This document shows positions 1 through 5,160 of a DNA stretch of 5,589 bases, one piece after another. The translations under genes were made by a program, and so were the position numbers. Under the pieces are notes generated by a model, which saw nothing but the letters and a program-made list of their open reading frames with translations, was not told the origin of the DNA and made no database searches. Each line of letters begins with the position of its first letter. Position 1 is the first letter of the stretch. Origin of the DNA: JACQWX01 sp041662295 (GTDB lineage Bacteria > Elusimicrobiota > Elusimicrobia > UBA1565 > UBA9628); NCBI GenBank assembly GCA_041662295.1, contig JBAZSR010000227.1, positions 1 through 5,589 on the forward strand, given 5' to 3'.

Positions 1-2
1 CT

Positions 3-29
3 CGAGTTCGCTGGAAGGCTGTTGTTTGA
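3..29 (+). CDS. 3' tip of an upstream gene (partial, unidentified)
   Basis: Reading from base 3 gives RVRWKAVV and then a TGA at 27-29, a few bases before the hypA Shine-Dalgarno sequence. This is where the stop of a preceding gene in the same operon would be expected. Eight residues are far too few to name a family. A hydrogenase or hydrogenase-maturation gene would fit the hypA neighbour, but that is only a guess from context. The frame starting at base 1 also stays open until a stop at 58-60 and cannot be excluded. Confidence 0.3.
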   Translation, partial: RVRWKAVV

Positions 30-41
30 ACGAGGAGGCAT

Positions 42-461
42 ATGCACGAATGGGCCCTAGCCGAGGCGGCGGTCCGGAGCGCCGTGGGCGAGTCCCGGAA
101 GGACAAGCTCAAGCGGATCAGCGAAGTCGTCATCCGTATCGGCGAACTGCAGCAGCTCGACGGCGAGGCCTTCCGTTTCGCGCTCGAGTCGGCCTGGGGA
201 GCTCACCGCGAGGACCTGGGCGAAGCCCGGTTCGTCATCGAGATGGAGAAAGCCGCCTTCACCTGCCGGTCTTGCGGCCACGAATGGGCCTTTGACGCGG
301 TCAAGCGGGACCTTCCTGAGGATGAGGCGGAATTCGTCCATTTTATGCCCGAGATGGCCCATGCCTATATGCGTTGCGGCAAGTGCGGGAGCCCGGATTT
401 CTCCCTCACCAAGGGCCGTGGGGTGTGGCTTGACCGAGTGACGGGGGAGATCGGGGCGTGA
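42..461 (+). CDS. hypA: HypA, nickel metallochaperone for [NiFe]-hydrogenase maturation (archaeal-type long form)
   Basis: HypA delivers Ni(II) to the precursor of the [NiFe]-hydrogenase large subunit in the cytoplasm, working with a HypB-type NTPase. The 139-residue protein begins with the nickel-binding MHE motif (Met1, His2, Glu3). Its zinc site is formed by CRSC (Cys75, Cys78) and CGKC (Cys112, Cys115), followed by the typical GSPDF. The 33-residue stretch between the two cysteine pairs is much longer than in common bacterial HypA (about 115 residues overall) and matches the Thermococcus form as I remember it, including FVHFMPE, whose His100 corresponds to the extra Ni ligand His98 there. 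The ATG is set by the MHE motif and by GAGGAGG at 32-38, three bases upstream. The stop overlaps the next gene by 4 bases, so the two are translationally coupled. The family assignment is secure; the archaeal-type subgroup rests on recalled sequences. Confidence 0.95.
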   Translation: MHEWALAEAAVRSAVGESRKDKLKRISEVVIRIGELQQLDGEAFRFALESAWGAHREDLGEARFVIEMEKAAFTCRSCGHEWAFDAVKRDLPEDEAEFVHFMPEMAHAYMRCGKCGSPDFSLTKGRGVWLDRVTGEIGA

Positions 462-1195
462 TCGATCCGAGGCCCGGCGTCATCGCGGAGAGGCTTTCCA
501 AGGTCAAGAACATCGTCCCGGTCTCCGGGGGCAAGGGCGGCATCGGCAAGAGCGTGGTCTCCGCCTGCCTCTCGCTGACCCTCCGGGAAGCGGGCAAGTC
601 GGTCGGCCTTCTGGATCTGGACTTCACCAGCCCCACCCTTCACGTGCTCCTGGGTATGGAGAAAGGCACGTTCCCGAAAGAGGACGGGGGGATACTCCCC
701 CCGGAAGTCCATGGCATACGCTTCATGACCATGGCGTACTTTAGCGGGAACAACCCGGCGCCGCTTCGCGGAGAGGACTTCTCCAACGCCATGGTGGAAC
801 TCCTGGCCATCACCCGCTGGGAGGAACTGGATTACCTCATCGTGGACATGCCCCCCGGAATCACCGACGCGACCCTGGACACCATCCGCCTGCTCCCGAA
901 CGCCCAGACCTTGCTGGCCACCACGCCCTCATCCTTGGCCCTCGAGACCCTGCGCCGCCTTGTGCGCATGCTGCGGGAGATTCCCGTCGGGATCATCGGC
1001 CTCATCGAGAATATGGTCCGCCATCCCGGGGCCGTCGTGCGCCGCGAGACAGAGGCCATGGGAGTGCCGTATCTGGGTTCGGTCGGCTTCGATGAAGGCT
1101 TCGAAGAAGCCGTCGGCGACCCGCGCCGGCTTCTGAGGACCGAGGTCGCCGCGTCGGTCTTCCGGCACTTTGCGGCCCGCGCGCAGCCGTTATAA
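458..1195 (+). CDS. MinD/Mrp-family ATPase, probable atypical HypB partner of HypA
   Basis: This is a 245-residue cytoplasmic P-loop ATPase of the SIMIBI (MinD/Mrp/NBP35) class. Visible motifs are the deviant Walker A GGKGGIGKS (24-32, with signature Lys26 and Lys31), switch I region LLDLDF (51-56), Walker B YLIVDMPPG (126-134) and the base-contacting IENM (183-186). The C-terminal CxxC that Mrp/NBP35 iron-sulfur carriers use is absent, so a cluster-scaffold role is unlikely. In Thermococcus kodakarensis a protein of this type, encoded next to hypA (TK2007), replaces the usual HypB GTPase: ATP-dependent complex formation raises the nickel affinity of HypA. The start MIDPR, the HGIRFMTMAYF stretch and the TRWEELDYLIVDMPPG stretch resemble that protein from memory. 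The start is GTG 458, overlapping the hypA stop as GTGA, with GGAG at 446-449. The function is inferred from family and neighbour; the ATPase fold is certain. Confidence 0.88.
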   Translation: MIDPRPGVIAERLSKVKNIVPVSGGKGGIGKSVVSACLSLTLREAGKSVGLLDLDFTSPTLHVLLGMEKGTFPKEDGGILPPEVHGIRFMTMAYFSGNNPAPLRGEDFSNAMVELLAITRWEELDYLIVDMPPGITDATLDTIRLLPNAQTLLATTPSSLALETLRRLVRMLREIPVGIIGLIENMVRHPGAVVRRETEAMGVPYLGSVGFDEGFEEAVGDPRRLLRTEVAASVFRHFAARAQPL

Positions 1196-1196
1196 T
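1191..1196 (+). promoter_or_regulatory. Possible -10 element for the M28 gene
   Basis: An exact TATAAT overlaps the stop codon of the ATPase gene (TAA at 1193-1195), in strongly GC-rich surroundings. Initiation about 7 bases downstream would leave an untranslated leader of about 65 bases before GTG 1269. No convincing -35 is present: TTGCGG at 1170-1175 gives only a 15-base spacer. It could also be chance, with the M28 gene simply read through from hypA. Confidence 0.35.
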
Positions 1197-1254
1197 TCCA
1201 TGAGGGACTCGGACACCGTCGATCATGGAGCGGAAGGGCGCAGGGTGCTGGAAA

Positions 1255-1260
1255 GGGAGG
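1255..1260 (+). promoter_or_regulatory. Shine-Dalgarno sequence that fixes the M28 gene start
   Basis: GGGAGG lies 8 bases before GTG 1269. The in-frame upstream ATGs at 1170 and 1200 have no such site, and they would put about 30 polar residues in front of an otherwise normal signal peptide. The GTG is therefore chosen as the start. Confidence 0.7.
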
Positions 1261-1268
1261 GCCGTCCC

Positions 1269-2222
1269 GTGAAAGCGCTCCTGCTCGCCATGTCTTTCTG
1301 CATCGTCTTCCTTCCGGCGGCAGCGGGAGAAGCCCCGCCGTCGCCTCCGCATGCTTCCAAGAAGGGAGCCCGCGCCTCTCACCCCGAGTCTTTCCGCATC
1401 CTCAAGGACATCGTGAACTTCGGCCACCGGCATGCCGGCGCCCCCCGGCGCCAAAAGGCCATCGACCGCCTGGAGGCGCTTCTCAAGGCGCGGGGGCTTG
1501 AGACCGAGAAGCAGTCCTTCGAGTCCCCGGACCCGAGAGACGGGCGCCTTTGGCCCATGACGAACATCATCGGCAGGTTCCGCCCCGAAGCGTCCTGCAG
1601 GTTCCTTCTCGGCTCGCACTACGACGCCCGGCACGTGGCGGAGGAGGACCCGGACCCCCGCCGCAGGAAGCGGCCCATCATGGGGGCCAACGACTCCGGT
1701 TCCGGTGTGGCGGTCCTTCTGGCCCTGGCCTCCCGGTTCAAAAAGATCGTCCCGAAAGGCGTCGGCGTGGATGTCGTTCTCTTCGACGGAGAGGAGATGG
1801 GCTATCCCGACGTGGGCGGCTACTGCGCCGGCTCCATCCGATACGCCGGCGCGCTCGCGGGGGCCAAGCCCAGGTTCGGCATCGTGCTCGACATGGTCGC
1901 CTCTCCGAAGACCGTGTTCAAAGTTGAGTCCTTTTCCTTCAAGGCCCACCCCCTGCTCGTCGAGACCCTGTGGCGGATCGGGGGGCGGCGCATGCCCGAG
2001 GCCTTCAGCGTTGAGCGTTGGGGCTGGATCCGGGATGACCACGTTCCGCTCTCCGGGGCGGGGGTTCCTTCCGTGCTCGTGATCGGCTTCAATGACCCCC
2101 GCTGGCATACGGCCGGCGACGTCCTCGAAGGCCTGAGCCCCGATCGGCTCGCGCTGGTCGAGGACACCCTGGAGGAGTTCATCAAGGAAGAACTAGCGCC
2201 GTTCCTGGGCGGGTGTCCATGA
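1269..2222 (+). CDS. Secreted M28-family zinc metallopeptidase / glutaminyl-cyclase-like protein
   Basis: The protein has 317 residues from GTG 1269. Residues 1-22 form a signal peptide (MKALLLAMSF start, cleavage likely near AAAGEA), so it acts outside the cytoplasm. The rest is an M28 alpha/beta zinc hydrolase: SHYD (His118), GANDSGSG (Asp142), FDGEE (Glu175, Glu176), LDM (Asp208), DDH (256-258) and WHT (His280). Asp142, Glu176 and His280 would bind the single zinc of a glutaminyl cyclase, with Glu175, Asp208 and one Asp of DDH as catalytic acids. The DDHVPLSGAGVP and RWHTAGD segments look more like glutaminyl-peptide cyclotransferase than like Aeromonas-type aminopeptidase. The reaction is therefore either removal of N-terminal residues or cyclisation of N-terminal Gln to pyroglutamate; sequence alone does not settle which. 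It lies 73 bases after the ATPase gene on the same strand and has no obvious functional link to it. Confidence 0.85.
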   Translation: MKALLLAMSFCIVFLPAAAGEAPPSPPHASKKGARASHPESFRILKDIVNFGHRHAGAPRRQKAIDRLEALLKARGLETEKQSFESPDPRDGRLWPMTNIIGRFRPEASCRFLLGSHYDARHVAEEDPDPRRRKRPIMGANDSGSGVAVLLALASRFKKIVPKGVGVDVVLFDGEEMGYPDVGGYCAGSIRYAGALAGAKPRFGIVLDMVASPKTVFKVESFSFKAHPLLVETLWRIGGRRMPEAFSVERWGWIRDDHVPLSGAGVPSVLVIGFNDPRWHTAGDVLEGLSPDRLALVEDTLEEFIKEELAPFLGGCP

Positions 2223-2289
2223 CGTTCCTTCCCTGACTCGACTTCACCCGCTTTTCCCTGAGGCCGTCGATGCCGATGAATACGGCTGT

Positions 2290-2318
2290 TTGACATCCCC
2301 TTTCCAAGCGTCTATACT
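2290..2318 (+). promoter_or_regulatory. Sigma70-type promoter for the LPP20-like/cyclase unit
   Basis: TTGACA (2290-2295), a perfect -35, is followed by a 17-base spacer and TATACT (2313-2318), which matches the -10 consensus at five of six positions. Initiation would fall near base 2325, leaving a leader of about 20 bases that carries AAGGAG at 2336-2341. This is the best promoter in the window and suggests strong housekeeping transcription of the two downstream genes. Confidence 0.8.
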
Positions 2319-2346
2319 CAGGAATCCTGAAGCACAAGGAGATGCC

Positions 2347-3012
2347 ATGACCAGTACTGTTTTAAAGACGATCATCGTCGCCATCAGCCTGACCCTCGCC
2401 TCGGCTTCCTCGGCCGCCGAGACGCCCGCATGGGTCGTGGAAGGCTCCAAGGTCGACAAGTGGAACGTCACCGGGGTGGGCATCGGCGAATCCCGGGCGC
2501 AGGCCGTGGCCCTTGCCCTGGCCGAGATCGCCAAGCTCAAACAGGTGCGGGCCCGGACGGGAGGCTCTTCCGAGCCTGAGGCCTCCGCCGTGATCAAGAC
2601 CGAGACCAAGGACCAGTTCGGGCCTGTCAGCGTGACCCAGGCCATCGAGCAGGGCAGCCTCAAGGACAAGCCCAAGGCCGAGGACAAGCGCAAGCAGGCC
2701 GACGACGCCTTCAACGCCCTCGAGGCTGAGGACTCCGGCCAGGGAGACGACGCCCGTTTTGTCACGGCCGTCACGAGGATCGGCCTGACCTCCCCCAAGG
2801 GCTTCTACGCGCTCGAGACCAGGATGGACTCCGTGTCCGGCCTGAAATCCGCCGACAAGGAGGACAGCCGGCTCGTCGTCAAGTCCGAGGGCCTCGGGTT
2901 CTCGGACGTGGTCACGGAGCTCGTCCGCCAGGGCATGAAGATGCAGACCTACGAGGACGCCGACGGCGTCCACTACGTCAGCCTGCAGGCCAGGCTGCCT
3001 CAGGCGAAGTAG
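2347..3012 (+). CDS. Exported LPP20-like protein of unknown function
   Basis: The protein has 221 residues. Residues 1-24 are a classical signal peptide (hydrophobic TIIVAISLTLA, then ASSAA before ETPAW), with no lipobox cysteine, so it is probably a soluble periplasmic or secreted protein. After it, PAWVVEG...VTGVGIGESRAQAVALALAEIA (about 28-63) has the pattern of LPP20-type domains: a PxW start, a GxG turn, then an alanine-rich helix. The middle (about 71-135) is highly charged and low in hydrophobic residues, probably a flexible or helical linker. The C-terminal part (136-221) looks like a second small folded region ending in two beta-like strands. Start choice: ATG 2347 has AAGGAG 5 bases upstream and lies downstream of a strong promoter, whereas the longer frame from base 2290 would begin inside the -35 box. 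The next gene starts 4 bases after the stop. No specific function can be given. Confidence 0.8.
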   Translation: MTSTVLKTIIVAISLTLASASSAAETPAWVVEGSKVDKWNVTGVGIGESRAQAVALALAEIAKLKQVRARTGGSSEPEASAVIKTETKDQFGPVSVTQAIEQGSLKDKPKAEDKRKQADDAFNALEAEDSGQGDDARFVTAVTRIGLTSPKGFYALETRMDSVSGLKSADKEDSRLVVKSEGLGFSDVVTELVRQGMKMQTYEDADGVHYVSLQARLPQAK

Positions 3013-3016
3013 GCCC

Positions 3017-3640
3017 ATGCCTATCGTCACCCGTGTCGCGGCAGGCGCGTCCCAGGACCGGCTGGAGAAGCTCATCGCGGAGCGCCTCAAGCCCGGGTCG
3101 GACAAGGCCGCCATCGACGTCCGGATCTGGCAGCTCTTCGGCGAGGAGTGGTCGGTCATGTACACCGACCTCTCGGGCTTCTCGCGCAGGGTCTCGGAGT
3201 TCGGCATCATCCATTTCCTGCAGATCATCTCCGAGTCGACCCGGCTCTTCGTGCCCTGCATCGACGATCACGACGGCATCCTGCTCAAGACCGAGGGCGA
3301 CAGCATGATGGTCCTCTTTCGGAGCCCCATGCGGGCCATCGAGGCCGCGGTCGCGATGCAGTCCGCGGCCCGCGCCTACAACGAGGACAGGCCCGACGCG
3401 GAGAAGCTCCTCCTCTGCGTGGGGATCGGTTTTGGCAAGGTGCTCCGGATCGGCGACCACGACGTGTTCGGCTCCGAGGTCAACGCGGCCAGCAAGCTCG
3501 GGGAGGACACGGCCAAGGCCTGGGAGATCCTGGTCACGGACTCCGCGAAGAACGCGGTGGCCGGGGTGAGCAAGTTCGCCTTCGAGCCCATGGAAGGCGC
3601 GCCTCCGGGAGCCAAGGCCGCCTTCAGGCTGAAATACTGA
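3017..3640 (+). CDS. Class III adenylate/guanylate cyclase domain protein
   Basis: This is a 207-residue soluble protein with a single cyclase homology domain (about 46-207) after a short N-terminal helical segment. The metal-binding aspartates are visible: Asp51 in MYTDLSGFS and Asp95 in KTEGDSMM. Lys91 and Asp149 (DHDVFG) occupy the positions that select adenine in adenylate cyclases, so cAMP is the more likely product. Asn156 in VNAASKLGED is the transition-state Asn, but the usual Arg three or four residues later is Lys160. I recall a bacterial subgroup sharing the NxASKLGED form, so this may be a subfamily trait and not a defect. Class III enzymes act as dimers. The gene has no promoter of its own and starts 4 bases after the LPP20-like gene; only a weak Shine-Dalgarno is seen, so translational coupling is likely. 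The ligand or stimulus is unknown, as there is no sensor domain. Confidence 0.88.
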   Translation: MPIVTRVAAGASQDRLEKLIAERLKPGSDKAAIDVRIWQLFGEEWSVMYTDLSGFSRRVSEFGIIHFLQIISESTRLFVPCIDDHDGILLKTEGDSMMVLFRSPMRAIEAAVAMQSAARAYNEDRPDAEKLLLCVGIGFGKVLRIGDHDVFGSEVNAASKLGEDTAKAWEILVTDSAKNAVAGVSKFAFEPMEGAPPGAKAAFRLKY

Positions 3641-3641
3641 A

Positions 3642-3706
3642 TGGGGTCAGATCTTGAAATTTGAGTTTTCGTCCACCGAAAACTCAAATTTCAAGATCTG
3701 ACCCCA
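3642..3706. repeat. Perfect 30-bp inverted repeat (hairpin element) between convergent genes
   Basis: Left arm 3642-3671 and right arm 3677-3706 are exact reverse complements of 30 bases, separated by the 5-base loop TCCAC. The arms begin TGGGGTCAGATCTTG and are about 40 % GC, clearly below the flanking genes. The element begins 2 bases after the cyclase stop (3638-3640), and its right arm encodes the last four residues and stop of folD. A hairpin forms in either transcript. TTTT at 3711-3714 is the only nearby T run, so it may act as a bidirectional transcription stop, though not a classical one. From memory, similar GGGGTCAGATCTTG palindromes occur as dispersed copies linked to IS200-like/REP-associated transposases. 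No transposase is present here, so a non-autonomous mobile element is the likely origin. Confidence 0.92.
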
Positions 3707-4557
3707 GATGTTTTGGCCTGGGCGCAGTAGACCAGGTTCACGAAGGTCATGGCGCGCGTGACCCTGCCGACCCTGTTGTCCGGGGCCGTCACGATCGCGG
3801 CCGGTCCCCGGGAGAGCGCCGCGAAGTCCACGTTGCCCTCGAAGGACACGTCGAGCATGGCCGCTCCGGGCTTGATCCAGGCCGGGTCGATCCGGAACCC
3901 GGGGTCGGGCACGGCCGTGACCAGGATGTCGGCCTGCCGCACGCAGTCCTCGATGAGGGCCCGGGGCGTCTTGTCGTAGCACTTGACCACCGTGGCGCCC
4001 AGGTTCTCGAGCATCAGTCCCAAGGGCTTGCCGACCCGCATGGAGTTGTTGACCAGCACGGCGAAGGCGCCTTCGATGCGGACCTGCGGGTAGGCCTGGA
4101 GGGTCTTCACCACGGCCTTGGCCGTGGCCGGGACCACGCATTTCACCCCGCGGGTCTGGTCGAGGAGACGGCGGTACTTGATGAGATAGCCCAGGTTCGT
4201 GGAGTGGAGGCCCTCCACGTCCTTGGAGGGGGAGATGAGGTCCATGACCTCCTCGTCGCGCATGGGCGCGCCGACCGGGTAGAGGACCATGACGCCCGTG
4301 ACTTCCGGGTCCGCGTTGAGCTCCGCGAGGGCCGTCGGGACCTCACCGGGCCGTCGGGTCTCACGGTGCAGGCAGGGAACGCCGAGCTTGGCCGCGTCCT
4401 TGGCGATGTAGTCGCGGTACTGCCGGTTGCCCGGGTCGTCGCGGCCGGCGTCGAGCAGGGTGGCCAGCTTCGGGGTGAAGGGGAGGTCCCGCAGCGTCCG
4501 GGCGACCCAGTCCATGTATCGGCCGGCGACGGTCCTGCAGTCGAAGATGGCCGGCAT
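3691..4557 (-). CDS. folD: FolD-family methylenetetrahydrofolate dehydrogenase, MTD1-like
   Basis: This 288-residue cytoplasmic enzyme of one-carbon metabolism oxidises 5,10-methylene-THF to 5,10-methenyl-THF. The catalytic domain (about 1-145) holds KDVEGLH (112-118). The Rossmann domain holds LVNNSMRVGKPLGLML (168-183), and VGRVT (263-267) replaces the usual GGVGPMT-like motif. The conserved Tyr is Tyr47, but the Lys expected four residues later is Ile51 (YRDYIAK), and VLYPVG (91-96) replaces the VQLPLP loop, losing its Gln. Both changes match yeast MTD1 (YATWTQK, VYFPV), an NAD-dependent enzyme without cyclohydrolase activity, so the same is inferred here. ATG 4557 is chosen because MPAIFDCRTVAG aligns with the usual FolD N-terminus; a start at 4620 (MKTAYHAF) with AGGAG upstream is possible but would overlap the divergent gene. 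The last residues, GVRS, and the stop come from the inverted repeat. Confidence 0.9.
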   Translation of the reverse strand: MPAIFDCRTVAGRYMDWVARTLRDLPFTPKLATLLDAGRDDPGNRQYRDYIAKDAAKLGVPCLHRETRRPGEVPTALAELNADPEVTGVMVLYPVGAPMRDEEVMDLISPSKDVEGLHSTNLGYLIKYRRLLDQTRGVKCVVPATAKAVVKTLQAYPQVRIEGAFAVLVNNSMRVGKPLGLMLENLGATVVKCYDKTPRALIEDCVRQADILVTAVPDPGFRIDPAWIKPGAAMLDVSFEGNVDFAALSRGPAAIVTAPDNRVGRVTRAMTFVNLVYCAQAKTSGVRS

Positions 4558-4566
4558 AGGTGAGGG

Positions 4567-4572
4567 ATTATA
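4567..4572 (-). promoter_or_regulatory. Possible -10 element for folD
   Basis: On the minus strand an exact TATAAT (4572 to 4567) lies 9 bases before the folD ATG at 4557. Initiation would fall around 4560, leaving almost no leader. No recognisable -35 lies 16-18 bases upstream, and no Shine-Dalgarno precedes the ATG (CCCTCACCT). Confidence 0.45.
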
Positions 4573-4583
4573 TGAATTTAGCC

Positions 4584-4612
4584 TTGCCTCGGGCCGGAAG
4601 GCGTGATATGCT
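4584..4612 (+). promoter_or_regulatory. Probable promoter of the cysteine-rich lipoprotein gene
   Basis: TTGCCT (4584-4589), a 17-base spacer and TATGCT (4607-4612) are preceded by the extended -10 dinucleotide TG (4604-4605). Initiation about 7 bases downstream coincides with the ATG at 4619. Together with the missing Shine-Dalgarno, this suggests a leaderless mRNA. Confidence 0.5.
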
Positions 4613-4618
4613 GTTTTC

Positions 4619-5086
4619 ATGCGATCCACGCTCCTGAAGGTCCTGCCCCTGGCCTTGGCTCTGGCTCTCGCCGCCTGCGACATGGGCGGATCTGACGATC
4701 CGTCCCTGCCTTCCGGCGGGGGAGACACGGGGACGTGTCAGCAGTTGGCCAGCCACTGCGAGCGCACCTCGGACTGCTGCGGGACCATGACCTGCAACAG
4801 CGACAAGATCTGCACGGACGGAGTCTCATGCCTGCCGGTGGGGGCGCACTGCACGCGCTCAGGGGATTGCTGCGGGTCGGCCACGTGCGGCGGCGGGGTC
4901 TGCTCCACGGGCGGCTGCGTCGGGACCGGGGCGCACTGCGCGCGCACTTCGGACTGCTGCGGCTCCGCCACCTGCGACAGCGGGGTCTGCTCCACGGGCG
5001 GCTGCGTCGGGTCCGGGTCGCACTGCGCGCGTTCCTCGGACTGCTGCGGCGACCTCCTCTGCGGCAGCAGCGGCATCTGTAGGTAG
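4619..5086 (+). CDS. Lipoprotein with four tandem six-cysteine knottin-like modules
   Basis: The protein has 155 residues. Residues 1-20 are a lipoprotein signal ending in the lipobox LAAC, with Cys20 lipidated, so the protein is membrane-anchored on the outer side of the inner membrane or exported onward. A flexible Gly/Ser/Asp stretch (21-39) leads to four modules at Cys40-65, 71-95, 100-124 and 129-154. Each has the pattern C-x6-C-x5-CC-x4-C-x4/5-C, with HC and DCCG nearly invariant and 4-5 residue linkers. This cysteine order is that of inhibitor cystine knots (O-type conotoxins, many spider toxins), so three disulfides per module are expected. No module has an obvious catalytic residue; a binding, inhibitory or protective surface role is plausible but unproven. 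Cysteine-rich repeats of this sort also occur in secreted myxobacterial proteins as far as I recall. No Shine-Dalgarno precedes the ATG. Confidence 0.85.
   Translation: MRSTLLKVLPLALALALAACDMGGSDDPSLPSGGGDTGTCQQLASHCERTSDCCGTMTCNSDKICTDGVSCLPVGAHCTRSGDCCGSATCGGGVCSTGGCVGTGAHCARTSDCCGSATCDSGVCSTGGCVGSGSHCARSSDCCGDLLCGSSGICR
4736..5080 (+). repeat. Tandem coding repeat, four units of about 87-93 bases
   Basis: Units begin at 4736, 4829, 4916 and 5003 (each at the first cysteine codon), with periods of 93, 87 and 87 bases; the last is cut short by the stop. The stretch 4894-4924 recurs base for base at 4981-5011, including synonymous positions. Units 2 to 4 therefore arose by recent duplication or are homogenised by recombination, while unit 1 is more diverged. 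Confidence 0.85.
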
Positions 5087-5131
5087 CCGTCCCGGGGCCG
5101 CTCTTTCCCATCGCTCCGGCTGGAGCCCTCG

Positions 5132-5140
5132 TGCTATAAT
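5132..5140 (+). promoter_or_regulatory. Extended -10 promoter for the carboxypeptidase-like gene
   Basis: TGCTATAAT combines a perfect TATAAT (5135-5140) with the extended -10 TG at 5132-5133, which can compensate for the absent -35. It lies in the 85-base gap after the lipoprotein gene and would start transcription near 5147, leaving a leader of about 25 bases that carries a good Shine-Dalgarno. Confidence 0.6.
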
Positions 5141-5160
5141 GAGGCGTATCCGGCGCTCCT

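Noticed and set aside
458..1195. Mrp/ApbC iron-sulfur cluster carrier
   Set aside because: The P-loop fits, but the C-terminal CxxC needed for cluster binding is absent and the hypA overlap favours a nickel-maturation role.
1002..2108. Long minus-strand open frame (368 codons) opposite the M28 gene
   Set aside because: It is rich in Arg, Gly, Pro and His with no recognisable motif, and it lies opposite a gene with a full set of catalytic residues. It is a product of high GC content.
2263..2286. Possible terminator hairpin GCCGT/ACGGC after the M28 gene
   Set aside because: The stem is only 5 bp with a 13-14 base loop and no T run, and it runs into the promoter at 2290. It is not distinguishable from chance.
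3661..4563. Plus-strand open frame of 300 codons opposite folD
   Set aside because: It begins inside the inverted repeat, is dominated by Gly, Val, Asp, His and Arg, and lies opposite clear FolD motifs.
4618..4728. Longer folD product starting at 4620 or 4728 on the minus strand
   Set aside because: The extra residues have no counterpart in the FolD family and would overlap the divergent lipoprotein gene. MPAIFD aligns well with the normal N-terminus.
4736..5080. CRISPR array in the 87-base repeats
   Set aside because: The repeats keep one reading frame, have no distinct short repeat and variable spacer structure, and encode ordered cysteines.
5113..5126. Small hairpin GCTCC-GGCT-GGAGC after the lipoprotein gene
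   Set aside because: A 5-bp stem without a following T run is expected by chance in GC-rich DNA.
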